Below are positions 15,281 through 25,500 of a stretch of 30,850 nucleotides of DNA, piece after piece. Numbering within the stretch: position 1 is the stretch's first letter; each line of letters begins with the position of its first letter. Location of the stretch: positions 1 to 30,850 of IMG/VR virus record IMGVR_UViG_3300032291_001706; one strand, 5' to 3'. The position numbers and the translations under genes were made by a program. The notes under the pieces are model-generated. The model was not told where the DNA came from and did no database searches. It saw only the letters and a program-made list of their open reading frames with translations. The stretch comes from a virus.

Positions 15281-16996
15281 TTAACTTTCCTTTCTTATCT
15301 CAGCGGGATAATGATCAAAACGATTGTGCTCTGTTGGTGTCATTAATAATAATCCGGCGTTTAAATTACCCTTTTTAGTTTCTTGGAACATATGACTCAT
15401 CCACGTCTGTTCGTACGGATGGGCCCACTTAGTTTCCAAAAACATTTTTTTGTTTCCTTCTTTTGATACAATTTGTACCCAATTACAATAATATATTTCT
15501 CCTGTGGCGTAAGGAACACCATCTAATGATTTAATACTATTAAATACGGTTTTTGGTGCGTTAGGATCCAATCCTTGTTGTGGTAACCTTATGTTATTTG
15601 GAAAAAAGGTTTCTCTGACTGATTGTGGTACGTTGTACCAACTCCAATTTACTGAGTTGTCACCAAAAAATTCAGAAAAATTAATTTTTAAAAAATCAAA
15701 ATTTTCATGTTTTATTATTTTTAATGTTTTATCATAAAAATTTGGGACATATCTATTAAATCCGTTTCTGCAAACTTCTCCTTTTTTTGGGTAGAAAAAC
15801 ATATCATCCTCGAACCACCAATAAAATTTATGATTTGTGTTATCAAAATGTTCAGCTACGAATTGTCTACCCCCACAAATACCCAAATTTGTTCCGTCAC
15901 CAATCATTTCAAAATTATACATATAACATAATTTATCATATTCGGCATCGGTTGTTCTATCGGTAGAATTATTCAATAAATATTTTTTTGGTTTATTGAT
16001 AAAATTCTCATCGTATTCCAACATTGACTTTATTAAAGTTTTAAACTGATTTGGTGAGTTAAACCCGATAACGTATAACGCAACTTCTTCTGCGGTTGGT
16101 TGTTGTATACTTGGGGTTGTGTTTACAATTTTATCTATTAAGAAAGTGGGATCAAATGTCGGAACTTCTTGTTTATCGTATAAACCGTTTTTAACATCCT
16201 CAAAAAACTTACCCAACAATCCTGTTTGCTCAATATTATAAATATCAATAAGATTTGGATACAAGTATGTCATTATGGTAAATAAGGATTCTTCGGTTCC
16301 CATATATCCATTATCTAATGTATCTTTCATTAGGTGATAATATATCGTATTGATCTCAGGGATACTATCTTTTTTACCACCAAAAAAACCTCCTCTTGCA
16401 ACTCTATTAACTCGGTCTTTCGAATAAATGTTTATTGAATTGTATTCAAACCCGTGAATTTCCGTACTTGTTTCATATGGGAAACAAATAAACATAAACT
16501 TATCTGTGAAGTTTGATATTTTATCTAAAACATTATCTTTGGTAAAATATCCTTGATGGACCGTGTTTGTTATTCCGGCATCTATCCAAAATAAATGATC
16601 TGAATTAAATTTGTCCAATATTTTTGCATCGTGTAACAAAAACATTTTGGACATAACAAGGGGGTTATACATTTCAAGTTTAGATTGGGTCGATTCTGAT
16701 AACCAACCTACTTGATTGTACCAATTTGGACTCGTTCTTATTTTTTGGATTTTATGGAAAAAATCGTTATTAACAAACCAAGTTAAATCTCTTTGTACAA
16801 ATTGTGTATTTTCCTCGGACCTTCTCTCAAACACAAAGTTTTTAAGGGTTTCGTCACCAAATATTATTAGGTTAACATCTAACTTTAAAAGGTCTTCTAA
16901 TTTATTTAAATAATGTTGGAAGTTTCTTGACCAACCACCTTGTAATTGGTCCCTACCGATATCCCAAAGTCCGGTTACTAGTGTTGTTTTATTCAT
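15281..16996 (-). CDS. Two-domain glycosyltransferase: HtrL/YibB-like plus GT2-like
   Basis: A 571-residue protein, last in the glycosylation operon. Residues 1-260 resemble the HtrL/YibB family: LVTGLWDIGRDQ at the start, VNLIIFGDET, and an FWIDAGI motif near 136-142 that acts like a DxD. Residues ~305-571 form a second GT-A-like domain: ALYVIGFNSPNQFKTLIKSM, then TNLGICGGRQ, then FYWWFEDDMFF with the acidic cluster at 396-398, typical of family-2-type nucleotide-sugar binding. A linker rich in Thr, Pro and Gln (about 280-302) joins them. It would add two different sugars if both domains are active (inference). No membrane segments are seen, so it should act in the cytoplasm. Confidence 0.75.
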   Translation of the reverse strand: MNKTTLVTGLWDIGRDQLQGGWSRNFQHYLNKLEDLLKLDVNLIIFGDETLKNFVFERRSEENTQFVQRDLTWFVNNDFFHKIQKIRTSPNWYNQVGWLSESTQSKLEMYNPLVMSKMFLLHDAKILDKFNSDHLFWIDAGITNTVHQGYFTKDNVLDKISNFTDKFMFICFPYETSTEIHGFEYNSINIYSKDRVNRVARGGFFGGKKDSIPEINTIYYHLMKDTLDNGYMGTEESLFTIMTYLYPNLIDIYNIEQTGLLGKFFEDVKNGLYDKQEVPTFDPTFLIDKIVNTTPSIQQPTAEEVALYVIGFNSPNQFKTLIKSMLEYDENFINKPKKYLLNNSTDRTTDAEYDKLCYMYNFEMIGDGTNLGICGGRQFVAEHFDNTNHKFYWWFEDDMFFYPKKGEVCRNGFNRYVPNFYDKTLKIIKHENFDFLKINFSEFFGDNSVNWSWYNVPQSVRETFFPNNIRLPQQGLDPNAPKTVFNSIKSLDGVPYATGEIYYCNWVQIVSKEGNKKMFLETKWAHPYEQTWMSHMFQETKKGNLNAGLLLMTPTEHNRFDHYPAEIRKES

Positions 16997-17003
16997 CTAT
17001 CAT

Positions 17004-17633
17004 TTATTGTTTTTGCATACAAACCCAAACAGCGTTAGAAAAAATCTCTTGTCTATACGGTTTTAAATTATTTTCAATACAGGATTGCTCAATATCTTCG
17101 TAAGTGATTTCTAACCAATTCCAAATTTTATTTTTGATGTTTTTTTCAAAGGTTTCTTTATCGTGACAATAATCATGTGCCAAAATAAAATCACCCGATT
17201 TTATTAATTTAGAAAATATTTTAAATTCACCTATTTTCCATCCACCATCACAAAGAACAATACTATTTCCGTCTTGTTTTATAAAATTCTCAACATCTAA
17301 TTTAACGTTAGTCCAATCTTCGTTAAAAATGTTTTCAACTCTAACATCAATACCTTTATCTAACATCTGACTATACCAAGGTCTTTCATATATGTCATAA
17401 GATAGTATTTTTGTATTTAAATTTAATTCGTCTATAATAATTTTTAAAAATTCAGTAAACCCTCCTAACGCAGTTCCAATTTCTAATATTCTCTTTGGTT
17501 TTACTTCTTTTATAAAGTCATAAAATATTTCATAAACATTATGACTTTGTTGTGCGGTATAACCCATATACGCCGATAAACTATCATTAGATTCTAAATC
17601 GGTTAATTTTGTAATATTTTCTCGTATGTTCAT
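17004..17633 (-). CDS. SAM-dependent methyltransferase, CmcI-like class I fold
   Basis: A 209-residue protein. Motif I is RILEIGTALGGFTEF (about 48-62), followed by KILSYDIY (motif II), IVLCDGGWK and DFILAHDYCHD. This order is characteristic of the CmcI/RhmE-type (cephalosporin hydroxylase-like) methyltransferases that often methylate sugars in glycan gene clusters. The substrate cannot be read from sequence; O-methyl capping of a glycan is the contextual inference. It starts two bases after the upstream gene stop, within the operon. Confidence 0.75.
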   Translation of the reverse strand: MNIRENITKLTDLESNDSLSAYMGYTAQQSHNVYEIFYDFIKEVKPKRILEIGTALGGFTEFLKIIIDELNLNTKILSYDIYERPWYSQMLDKGIDVRVENIFNEDWTNVKLDVENFIKQDGNSIVLCDGGWKIGEFKIFSKLIKSGDFILAHDYCHDKETFEKNIKNKIWNWLEITYEDIEQSCIENNLKPYRQEIFSNAVWVCMQKQ

Positions 17634-17635
17634 AA

Positions 17636-18349
17636 TTAAAATCTTATATGTAAATTTCCTGTTTTATCGTGAAATTCAAAACAATTTGGTATAAATCCTC
17701 TAAAACTATTCCAATCCCAATTCATTTCTGATTCTAAAGCAGATACCCCAATATCAAAACCATCAGGATAGTTTCTAATATTATTATGGACTGAATACCA
17801 TAAAAATTCTTCCCATCTTCTAACAAAGTACCTGAACTTCCAATTATTTTTAAAAACTAAAAATTGTTCATTAACAACATGAGCTTTATCCCATTTTGTA
17901 TGTTCGAATACGTGATAGTCTACCATTTTTCTATCAAAAAAACAATCGCTCATATTTTTTTTATGATCACCAATTAAGGATGGTCTTTCAAATAAAAAAT
18001 CTAAATCATTTCGTTCCATATGATGGAATAAGTTAAATAATTTATCCTCACTAAAATTATTTGTCATTCTCCAATCGGCATCATTATATATTATATAATC
18101 ATATCCTTTATCTAAACAATATTTTAATGATAATACTTTTAAATTTAAAAAAAAAGAAAAACCCGGATTTCCGTCATCATATCTATCTAATTTAAAAATA
18201 TCTAAATTTACTTTTGACCCTACTTCACAGATTTCATTAGTGGTAATGTTAAAATGTGCGGAGCATTTTTCACTATATTTAGTATAACATTCCGACGCAT
18301 TTTTTAAATACGAGTCCCCAACCGCTAATGTAGTGAATATATATTTCAT
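17636..18349 (-). CDS. GT-A-type glycosyltransferase, unassigned family
   Basis: A 237-residue protein beginning MKYIFTTLAVGDSYLKNASE, the usual opening strand and helix of nucleotide-sugar GT-A folds. YDYIIYNDADW (D90, D92 of the N-D-A-D-W motif) is the DxD-like metal site. Later HVVNEQFLVFKNN and a conserved acidic/aromatic C-terminal part (ALESEMNWDWNSF) resemble GTs with a small acceptor domain. Its first base overlaps the stop of the GT10 gene (TAATG). Sugar and acceptor unknown. Confidence 0.6.
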   Translation of the reverse strand: MKYIFTTLAVGDSYLKNASECYTKYSEKCSAHFNITTNEICEVGSKVNLDIFKLDRYDDGNPGFSFFLNLKVLSLKYCLDKGYDYIIYNDADWRMTNNFSEDKLFNLFHHMERNDLDFLFERPSLIGDHKKNMSDCFFDRKMVDYHVFEHTKWDKAHVVNEQFLVFKNNWKFRYFVRRWEEFLWYSVHNNIRNYPDGFDIGVSALESEMNWDWNSFRGFIPNCFEFHDKTGNLHIRF

Positions 18350-19332
18350 TAAGTTTCTACAATTTTTTCTAAAAAATTAAAAGTATAATCAAAATCATAA
18401 TAATCAGGTATTCTATTATCCAAAAAAATTGCGGATTCTATATATTTTTTGTATAACGACTGATTACTATCTATTTTTTTTATTAAAAATAAAAAATCAT
18501 TTAAATCTGTAAAGTCATGCAAATTAATGAAGCTTTCAGGATTAAATCCTTCTTCGGTTATATACTTATTACCGAAAAATATTGGTATAGCACCACTAAA
18601 AAATGCGTGATATATTTTTTCTTGTAGGATGTAATCTGTATTAGTATAATGAATTGCAATGTTAAATTTATATTTTTGAAAAAAACCTATTTTTTCTCTA
18701 TATGTTAATCCATCATTTCTACCAATATAAATAGGATCCATCCATTGATATTTATTTAACTCTTCTTCTTTTGATACATTTTGTTTCCAAGGTCCTGAAG
18801 ATGTCACTTTTTTATATTCACATAGTTTATTAAAAATAAGTTCTCTAAAGTCGTTATGGGAGGCTTGTGTAATTGAACAAAATCCAACATTTCTATTTGA
18901 AATAATATCAAAATTTCTTTTTTCAGTCAACCAATTTAATGGAGAATCCACTAATCTTGATTCATCATATAGTGTCCACACATCAAATACTCCTGATGGT
19001 TGTCTCAAAAATCTTGGGTGTTCGAATTTATTATATCCTATTGACCATTGGTTTTCATTTCTATCCAAACAGTCTTTAAAGTTTGCAACTTCTCCTGAAA
19101 CATAAATAAATTTTTTATTTTTATCGGATTGATTGAATTTTGTTGGTAAATGACCTGTATATGTATCTACGTAATTTTCATTACAATTCAAATCAGAATG
19201 GATAACAATATCGGGATTAATTGGGTCAATAATTACATTATACTTTTTAGATAAAATAAATTTAAAGTAATTAATCCAACTATGTTGTCCGTGATTTGGG
19301 AATCCTTGTCTTGTAATTCTAATAGTTTTCAT
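18349..19332 (-). CDS. GT10 family fucosyltransferase-like protein
   Basis: A 327-residue protein with the GT10 (alpha-1,3/4-fucosyltransferase) C-terminal signature: KYKFNIAIHY (220-229), DYILQEKIYHAFFSGAIPIF (233-252), then NPESFINLHDF (264-274). These correspond to the GDP-fucose-binding region, with E238 and K239 at the conserved E-K pair. The N-terminal half (about 1-150) is the variable acceptor domain. No transmembrane anchor is present, as usual for bacterial and viral members. The start ATG overlaps the upstream TGA (ATGA). It would transfer fucose or a related sugar from GDP onto a glycan, probably on the phage's own fibre (inference). Confidence 0.85.
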   Translation of the reverse strand: MKTIRITRQGFPNHGQHSWINYFKFILSKKYNVIIDPINPDIVIHSDLNCNENYVDTYTGHLPTKFNQSDKNKKFIYVSGEVANFKDCLDRNENQWSIGYNKFEHPRFLRQPSGVFDVWTLYDESRLVDSPLNWLTEKRNFDIISNRNVGFCSITQASHNDFRELIFNKLCEYKKVTSSGPWKQNVSKEEELNKYQWMDPIYIGRNDGLTYREKIGFFQKYKFNIAIHYTNTDYILQEKIYHAFFSGAIPIFFGNKYITEEGFNPESFINLHDFTDLNDFLFLIKKIDSNQSLYKKYIESAIFLDNRIPDYYDFDYTFNFLEKIVET

Positions 19333-20030
19333 TTGAAATAATCAGTTATTTTAATAGTTTCTTCATTATATCCTCCATTGTCGTGTACGAAAATTGGTAT
19401 ATTATTTTTAAATATAACAGTATCGTCATTAACGACGATATCATTTTTAGCTAAATAAGTGTTAAATACTAATTTATTTTTATAATCTAATTCAATATCA
19501 TGACTCAATAAATATTCTATTTGCCAATTACCTTGATCACATAAACCAAATAATCCGCGATTGATTATGTTTTCAACATGTGTAACAAAATGTTGAGTTT
19601 TTGCACAAAAAACGCCAGCGTTTAAAAATTTATAAGCAGTTTTAATGTTTTTAGTTTCATGTAAGTAACTATATTCGGTATTTGGCCAAAGATTAATTTC
19701 CGCTCCAAATAGTATATTACAATTATATTCGTTAAGTATTTTCGATATATCATTAATACCACCAACATAACCAACATCAGTAGCATCTAAAAGTATAAAA
19801 TATTCATACTTATTTATTAAAATATTTTTAACAAATTCAACAAATTTTTTAATTCTAAAATATTTAAATTTAAAATAGTAACTTTCATTCTTAATTATAT
19901 CACTTTCACTATTATAACGTATCACATAATAATCTTCTTTATTTATATCTTTTAATAATTTATCCTCAAATATTGGTGTAAAATTACTTGGATAATCAAA
20001 TAAAATAGTAACAACCGCAACTTTACCCAT
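19329..20030 (-). CDS. PLOD-like glycosyltransferase (GT-A)
   Basis: A 233-residue protein resembling the glycosyltransferase domain of procollagen lysyl hydroxylases and related GT25/PLOD-like proteins. Landmarks: YFILLDATDVGYVGG (acidic D82 and D85), ILFGAEINLWP (106-116), YKFLNAGVFCA (133-143), CDQGNWQIEY (164-173) and IFVHDNGG near the end. In the cellular homologues this domain glycosylates hydroxylysine of collagen-like repeats (family knowledge). Here the nearby Thr-Pro repeat fibre or a glycan on it is the likely acceptor (inference). It overlaps the GT10 gene by four bases. Confidence 0.75.
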   Translation of the reverse strand: MGKVAVVTILFDYPSNFTPIFEDKLLKDINKEDYYVIRYNSESDIIKNESYYFKFKYFRIKKFVEFVKNILINKYEYFILLDATDVGYVGGINDISKILNEYNCNILFGAEINLWPNTEYSYLHETKNIKTAYKFLNAGVFCAKTQHFVTHVENIINRGLFGLCDQGNWQIEYLLSHDIELDYKNKLVFNTYLAKNDIVVNDDTVIFKNNIPIFVHDNGGYNEETIKITDYFK

Positions 20031-20031
20031 A

Positions 20032-20664
20032 TTAATTAATTAATTGATTATAAAAAGAATTAATTAGTTCATCATCAGACTTAAATGGAATTCCATTTCC
20101 AAATATTTTGACCGGTATATCGTTTTCCCAAAAAAAAGATAGCTCACCACCTTTACTATTAATCAATATTTCATCGCTTCTTATATCGTTTTCTATCCAA
20201 GAAAATTTAGGAAAAATAATTAACTCGTTTTCTATTATATCAAAGAATTGTTTGTGGTGCGCATTTCCTCGATATTTATTTTTATATAAAAATAAAAATT
20301 CATCATATTTAGACGGTATTGCTATAAATCCGGAATTTGAAATTTCCGTCAATAGTTGTATCAAGTCTAAAGGATTAAAAACATCTTCTAATGTGTGAGA
20401 ACAAATTGAAAAATCAAATTTTCCATTTATTCTAACATAGGATAGTAGTTCTTCCCACGTTTTTTTATCTTCTAAATTTATTTTAAAAAAAATGGTTTCC
20501 TCCTTATATATAACTAAGGAATCCGCAACATACTTACACTCAGGATATGACCAATACATTGCGGACGCTCCAATATCAATAGATTTATAACCATTTTTTA
20601 ATATATATTTTTTTACGTCATCTCGTTTTCCTCCAACGTAATTATAACTCCAATTTTTTATCAT
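20032..20664 (-). CDS. Methyltransferase-like protein, divergent class I
   Basis: A 210-residue protein. KSIDIGASAMYWSY (27-40) stands where motif I (usually ExGxGxG) is expected but keeps only D-I-G-A. FDFSICSHTLEDVFNPLDLI (83-102) is a typical motif IV segment of methyltransferase-11-like enzymes, followed by GFIAIPSKYDEF. The weak motif I and a later HHKQFFDI segment suggest an altered cofactor pocket or a divergent sugar-modifying methyltransferase. Its start is ten bases from the upstream stop. Function inferred; the fold call is moderate. Confidence 0.55.
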   Translation of the reverse strand: MIKNWSYNYVGGKRDDVKKYILKNGYKSIDIGASAMYWSYPECKYVADSLVIYKEETIFFKINLEDKKTWEELLSYVRINGKFDFSICSHTLEDVFNPLDLIQLLTEISNSGFIAIPSKYDEFLFLYKNKYRGNAHHKQFFDIIENELIIFPKFSWIENDIRSDEILINSKGGELSFFWENDIPVKIFGNGIPFKSDDELINSFYNQLIN

Positions 20665-20673
20665 AAAATTATT

Positions 20674-21234
20674 TTATTTAAAATAAACAATACCAGTTCC
20701 TGTTGAGTGTCCGAGATATGTTATATCTTTTTTTAATAGGTTTATACCGTCCCAAAAAAATTTCATTTCATTATTTAAATGAATATCATCTAATAATAAA
20801 CTACCTTTATAGTTTAAATATAATAAATAATCTAAAAACTTTTGTTCAAAAACTCCATCATGAAAGGTATCTAATAGTATTATGGGTGATGCGAGTATTA
20901 TGTCGTCGTAATTACCGTTAATTACATCATCTATTATGAATTTAATATTTTTTGGTATATTAATTAATTCTAATTGATCTGTAAGATTAAAAGAATAAAT
21001 ATTATTTGTTTTATTAGTTGATAATGCTAATGCTGAACATCCTTTTAAAGTTCCAATATCTAATATAGTAACATTATTATATATTTCTGATATATAAGAT
21101 AACAACCTATAATGTTCTTTTGACGAAATTTCTTCGTAATATTCTTTATATTCTATATTATTAATATGTTTGGATGTTTTCATATCTAAATTATCCAAAG
21201 TTTCATTACTTATATTTAATATAATATTTTCCAT
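20674..21234 (-). CDS. SAM-dependent methyltransferase (methyltransferase-24-like)
   Basis: A 186-residue class I fold. VTILDIGTLKGCSALAL (55-71) is motif I; NIYSFNLTD is motif II; IILLDTFHDGVFEQKFLDYL followed by GSLLLDDIHLNNEM matches the later strands and acidic pair of the methyltransferase-24 group. Its place directly after the GlcNAc transferase gene, with seven bases between them, suggests methylation of the sugars or precursors handled by this cassette (inference). It is strikingly AT-rich, like its neighbours. Confidence 0.7.
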   Translation of the reverse strand: MENIILNISNETLDNLDMKTSKHINNIEYKEYYEEISSKEHYRLLSYISEIYNNVTILDIGTLKGCSALALSTNKTNNIYSFNLTDQLELINIPKNIKFIIDDVINGNYDDIILASPIILLDTFHDGVFEQKFLDYLLYLNYKGSLLLDDIHLNNEMKFFWDGINLLKKDITYLGHSTGTGIVYFK

Positions 21235-21241
21235 ATAAGTA

Positions 21242-22492
21242 TTACAAATTCCCCACTATTCTCTCACACCATCCCTTAGATGTTGAGTATGGCCATACAA
21301 CCCAATATTTTGGTTTGTGTGATGTTTGAAATTCTCTCCAAACTTTACAGTAACCATCAGGGTCATTTTTCATTCTATTGATCTCATTTACATCGGCATC
21401 TTTCCTAAAGATTGTTTCATCCTTATCGTCGTGAAACGCAACCACCCAAAACTCATAATCGGTTTCAGGGACTTGTGTGAATCCAATATCGATGCAGTGT
21501 TTGAAAATGGATGCAAAGCTATCTTTCCACTCCTCCTCATTTTCAAATGTATAAGGGTTCGGAGCGTATTGTTTGTCTATTGTGTATTGTTGTATAGCCC
21601 TTCTTTCAAATAGTAAACCAGAATATTTTTCATAATCCCTTAATGTTCTTTCGCTTCCGAAACCATAAATCCCGAATTCTTCGGAATTAAATGTTTCTCC
21701 GTCCATAGAGAATAATTTTCTGTTTTTAAGGTGGGCTTTATTATTTTTTGACACCCAATCTCTATCATCATCCCACTGCTTTGTTCTTCCCTTTCTTGTA
21801 TATTCATGCCAAATAAGAACTTTGTGTGGGTGGAATAAATCATACCCATGTGTATAAGCCCTTGCGGCGATTGAGATTTCTTCTCCGTGAAAATAATAAT
21901 CGGGGTCGTGTTGTACTTCTTGTGAGAACCGTCCCAAGGTAAAACAAAAATGTGCCGAATAAAATCTTGCCGTTACAGGTTCCTTTAAATCTTGCCAACC
22001 CGGAATTGTTTCGGGTAAGAAGAAAACCGCACCTTCGGGAATAAATCTATCAAAAACCATTCTCCAAGGTTCGGGAACTCTTTCTTGTGGGTCATTATCG
22101 GGATTAAATGATGACACATAACCTGTAAGTAATGGTTTTTTATGTCCTTTCTTTTGGAGTTGTTTAATCATATTAATCATCTCATCATCCCAATTTGGGG
22201 CAAACCTCATATGAGAGTCGATTTGTAAGGTATATTCTTCTCCTTTATATAATTGTTGAATTTGATTTCTCGCCCAACAAGCTCCTCTTGATTGTTGGTG
22301 TGGAATATCTAATATTCTAAACCTTTTATCTTTTCGGTATTCGTCAAGGGTATCAAAATTATCATCGGGATGAAATTGACGAGCAATTGCAAAAACTAAA
22401 TTCTTTGGTCTTTTTGCGTTTTCAATTGCCGATTTGATTGTTTTTTCTAACTCGGGATCTCTATAAGAGGCAATCTGAATAAAAATTTTCAT
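21242..22492 (-). CDS. GlcNAc transferase of the PF11397/GT60 type
   Basis: I choose ATG 22490-22492 (MKIFIQIASYRDPELEKTIK), giving 416 residues; an upstream TTG would add six residues. The opening IQIASYRDPEL, then SRGACWARNQIQQLYKGEEY, and TLQIDSHMRF with D92-S-H94 at the DxD position, are the signature of the family that includes the Dictyostelium Skp1 hydroxyproline GlcNAc transferase and the trypanosome enzymes that start mucin O-glycans on Thr. FHGEEIS (E204) and LIWHEY (H229) are later active-site segments. Residues ~320-416 are an extra C-terminal part. It is the first gene after the Thr-Pro-repeat fibre, 61 bases away, so that fibre is the obvious acceptor (inference). Confidence 0.85.
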   Translation of the reverse strand: MKIFIQIASYRDPELEKTIKSAIENAKRPKNLVFAIARQFHPDDNFDTLDEYRKDKRFRILDIPHQQSRGACWARNQIQQLYKGEEYTLQIDSHMRFAPNWDDEMINMIKQLQKKGHKKPLLTGYVSSFNPDNDPQERVPEPWRMVFDRFIPEGAVFFLPETIPGWQDLKEPVTARFYSAHFCFTLGRFSQEVQHDPDYYFHGEEISIAARAYTHGYDLFHPHKVLIWHEYTRKGRTKQWDDDRDWVSKNNKAHLKNRKLFSMDGETFNSEEFGIYGFGSERTLRDYEKYSGLLFERRAIQQYTIDKQYAPNPYTFENEEEWKDSFASIFKHCIDIGFTQVPETDYEFWVVAFHDDKDETIFRKDADVNEINRMKNDPDGYCKVWREFQTSHKPKYWVVWPYSTSKGWCERIVGNL

Positions 22493-22530
22493 GAATGTTT
22501 TTTTATTCAAAAAATAAATAACTTTTTGGG

Positions 22531-22547
22531 TTAATAAATATTAAACC
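22531..22547 (-). promoter_or_regulatory. ATATTTAT-type element before the glycosylation operon
   Basis: The minus strand reads GGTTTAATATTTATTAA, about 40 bases before the GlcNAc transferase start and just after the fibre stop. With the following CC it forms an imperfect inverted repeat (TTAATA/TATTAA). It may let the operon be transcribed separately from the fibre. Confidence 0.4.
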
Positions 22548-22553
22548 AAGGTA

Positions 22554-25500
22554 TTATGGGGGACAAATGCCACTACCCCAACTAGTAGGTCCGATGACGA
22601 TGTCAACAGGTGAAAAACTTGTTTGTAATGTAGGATTAACATAGAAATTTCCACTATATGATAATCTTGCCGAACCTGCCGGTGTCGATGTGAACGGACT
22701 TATTAATGTATATAGATAAATTGGTGATCCAATTGTCGGACATTTTTGCCATCTAAACACTCCATTAGTATCATATTGGTAAACAGTACTCCATTGTGAT
22801 ACTCCACTACTACAAATTTTTCTAATCCTAATAAAAAATGGAGGACTATTAAATATTGTTATTGTAACTCCTCCTATTGGGGGAGTACATAAAGGAAGTG
22901 TATTAGTTGTCGGACTTGTAAAGTTAAACGAATCGTCAACTTGAATCTCAACCCCTAAACAAGTTCCACATCCCACCGTACTATATTGAATTCTATATTG
23001 ACTAGGATTTGAAACCGATTGAAGTAACCCTGTTATTTGAGGAGGGCAACAAATAACTGATGGGGTTGGTGTTGGTGTCTTTGTTTGAGTAGGCGTAATA
23101 CTTGGTGATAACGTAATTGTTGGTGTAACACTTGGCGATAACGTAATGGTTGGTGTTGGCGTAGGTGTTTGACTAACTTGTGGTGGGCAAGGTAATTCTG
23201 GGTGTCCTGACGAACAGGCAGGACAATCGTCAACTCCATAAAATTCAAAGGTATTGAAATTTAAATCCTCTATGGTATATTGTTGTTCAATTTCTTGTTG
23301 GTAATTCATATTCACCACAATTGTACATCCAGTAAATCCTGTCCCTGTACTTATCGATGATGCCGATAATTCCATGTAAAAGGTTTCTCCTTCATTAAAG
23401 TCAGTATTTTGGAAGTCAGTATTAAAACGGAATATTTCATTACTACAACAAGAGCTAAACATTGTTGGACACTTATAGGTTGAGATACATATTTCACAGT
23501 CGTTGAAGTCAAAAGTATCAAAATGTTGTAACGGAGGTTCGTTACTTGGTATGTTAGTAAATCCTAAACACGTTGGTCCCGGATCCACGTTTATATCAAT
23601 CGCAACGGTTTGTCCTGCGGTAAAATTAGATGGATTAATGTTTAATGTTACCAAATCATTTGAACAACAAGAACTGAAATAATAGTTTTGATTTTCATTT
23701 TGACATGTTAAACATTCACCTTCAGTATAATCCGGTTCATTTAAAGTTATAACACTAGGTGAGTTACTTTGGACTCCGGTATTATAATAACAAATACCAC
23801 TAATAACATTAATTTCTTCTAAATTAATGTTATAATTTTCTAAATTAATTCCGACAACTATTGTCGTAGCACTAGTTTCACAATCTTTAAATTCATAATT
23901 ACAAATTACCTTATATCCCGATAAACATTCTCCACATTGTCCTGTTTGATAATTAGGGGTGTTGGATGTGGTTAATGGTGGTAAACCTGATGTTGTATTA
24001 GTTCTTGACCAACACATTCCACTATACGTTACAATATCACCTAAATCAAAGTTATTTGGATTTACCGATATTGGTATTAGTGAAGGGTAATTTGGATTAT
24101 TACAACAAGGGGTAAATAAATATGTAACATAATTAACCGATGGTGTTATTGTTGGTGTTTGTGTTAATGTTTGAGTCGGTGTAACCGTTATTGTTGGTGT
24201 TAATGTTTGAGTCGGTGTAACCGTTCTTGTTGGTGTCCTTGTCGGCGTTACCGTAGCAGTATTAGTTGGTGTAATAGTAGGTGTTGGAGTAATAGTAGGT
24301 GTTGGTGTAGGTGTTGGCGGACTTATACAGTCATCACAGTCGTTAAACGGGCCGCTACTAATTGTGGTAGAACTAAATGTACAATCAGTACACTGGGGTA
24401 TTAAGTCAACTATTGTATAACAACCACCGCTAAATCCTTCATTATAATCTAACCTAACCACCGCAACCGATTGGTTATTAGCATATCCTGTAAACGCACC
24501 ACCAAGTAAAACTTTATCGTCATTTTGAATATGAATGTCATTTACAATAGCAACACCAATATTATTATTAAAATTAAGATCAAAAGTAAATTGTTCATTA
24601 AAACTTCCGTCCTCATTTAATAACACAATCCCACGACATCCATTTCCATTAAATGATGTAAATTGACCTCCGACATAAATCTTGCCGTCAGGTCTTATTT
24701 TAATTGAAAAAACAGCATTATCAAATCCAGTACCTCTTTGGAAAGGATTATCTATAGTACCTCCCGAATTTAATCTCACTATATAATTATACGCAACACC
24801 ACTATATGTGGTAAAACTACCTCCAACTAAGATTTTACCATCGGGTTGTTCAGCAATCGCCCTTATTGTTCCGCCAAAACTTAAACTAGACCCCGTAAAA
24901 GTTGTATCCAAGGATGTGTCTTCGGATATTCTAATTATATTATTTACAATCTGTCCTTGGTATGTACAACCCCCTGAAGTAAATTGACCTCCAACATAAA
25001 AACCTTCCGCAAGTCCGATATTAGTCCTTTCTATTGCATATACACCTACACTACCTGAGAACGTATTAGTCGAGATTCTACTACCAGTTAAGGTGTCAAT
25101 CAGTATTAATCCTCTATTAGTTGATGATGTAATTCCGTTGTATGTTATTATAACACCACCTATTAATGCTCGATTACCTGTACTTAACCATTTAACCACA
25201 TAAACAGGATCACTATTTGCTACACCCACCCCCCAAGTAAATGCCGTTGATCCGTCAAAGGAGTTAAGGATACATACACTATCGCTAATATTTAACCCAT
25301 TGTAGTTTTGAAAAGACCCTCCAACCAAAAGATATTTTGAATCATACCTTAAATCAGTTGAATAAACTGGTCCGTTAAAACCTGTGGTAACTCCACTGAA
25401 CGTTGAGTCGGATATACCGTCATTTCTAAATTTAGTAATTCGGTTTTTAACACCGCTGTCAACAAAAACCCCCCCTAAAATATATCCTTCTGTATATCCT

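Noticed and set aside
22493-22510. Upstream TTG start for the GlcNAc transferase
   Set aside because: The family normally begins at the IFIQIASYRDP strand, and an ATG sits exactly there at 22492.
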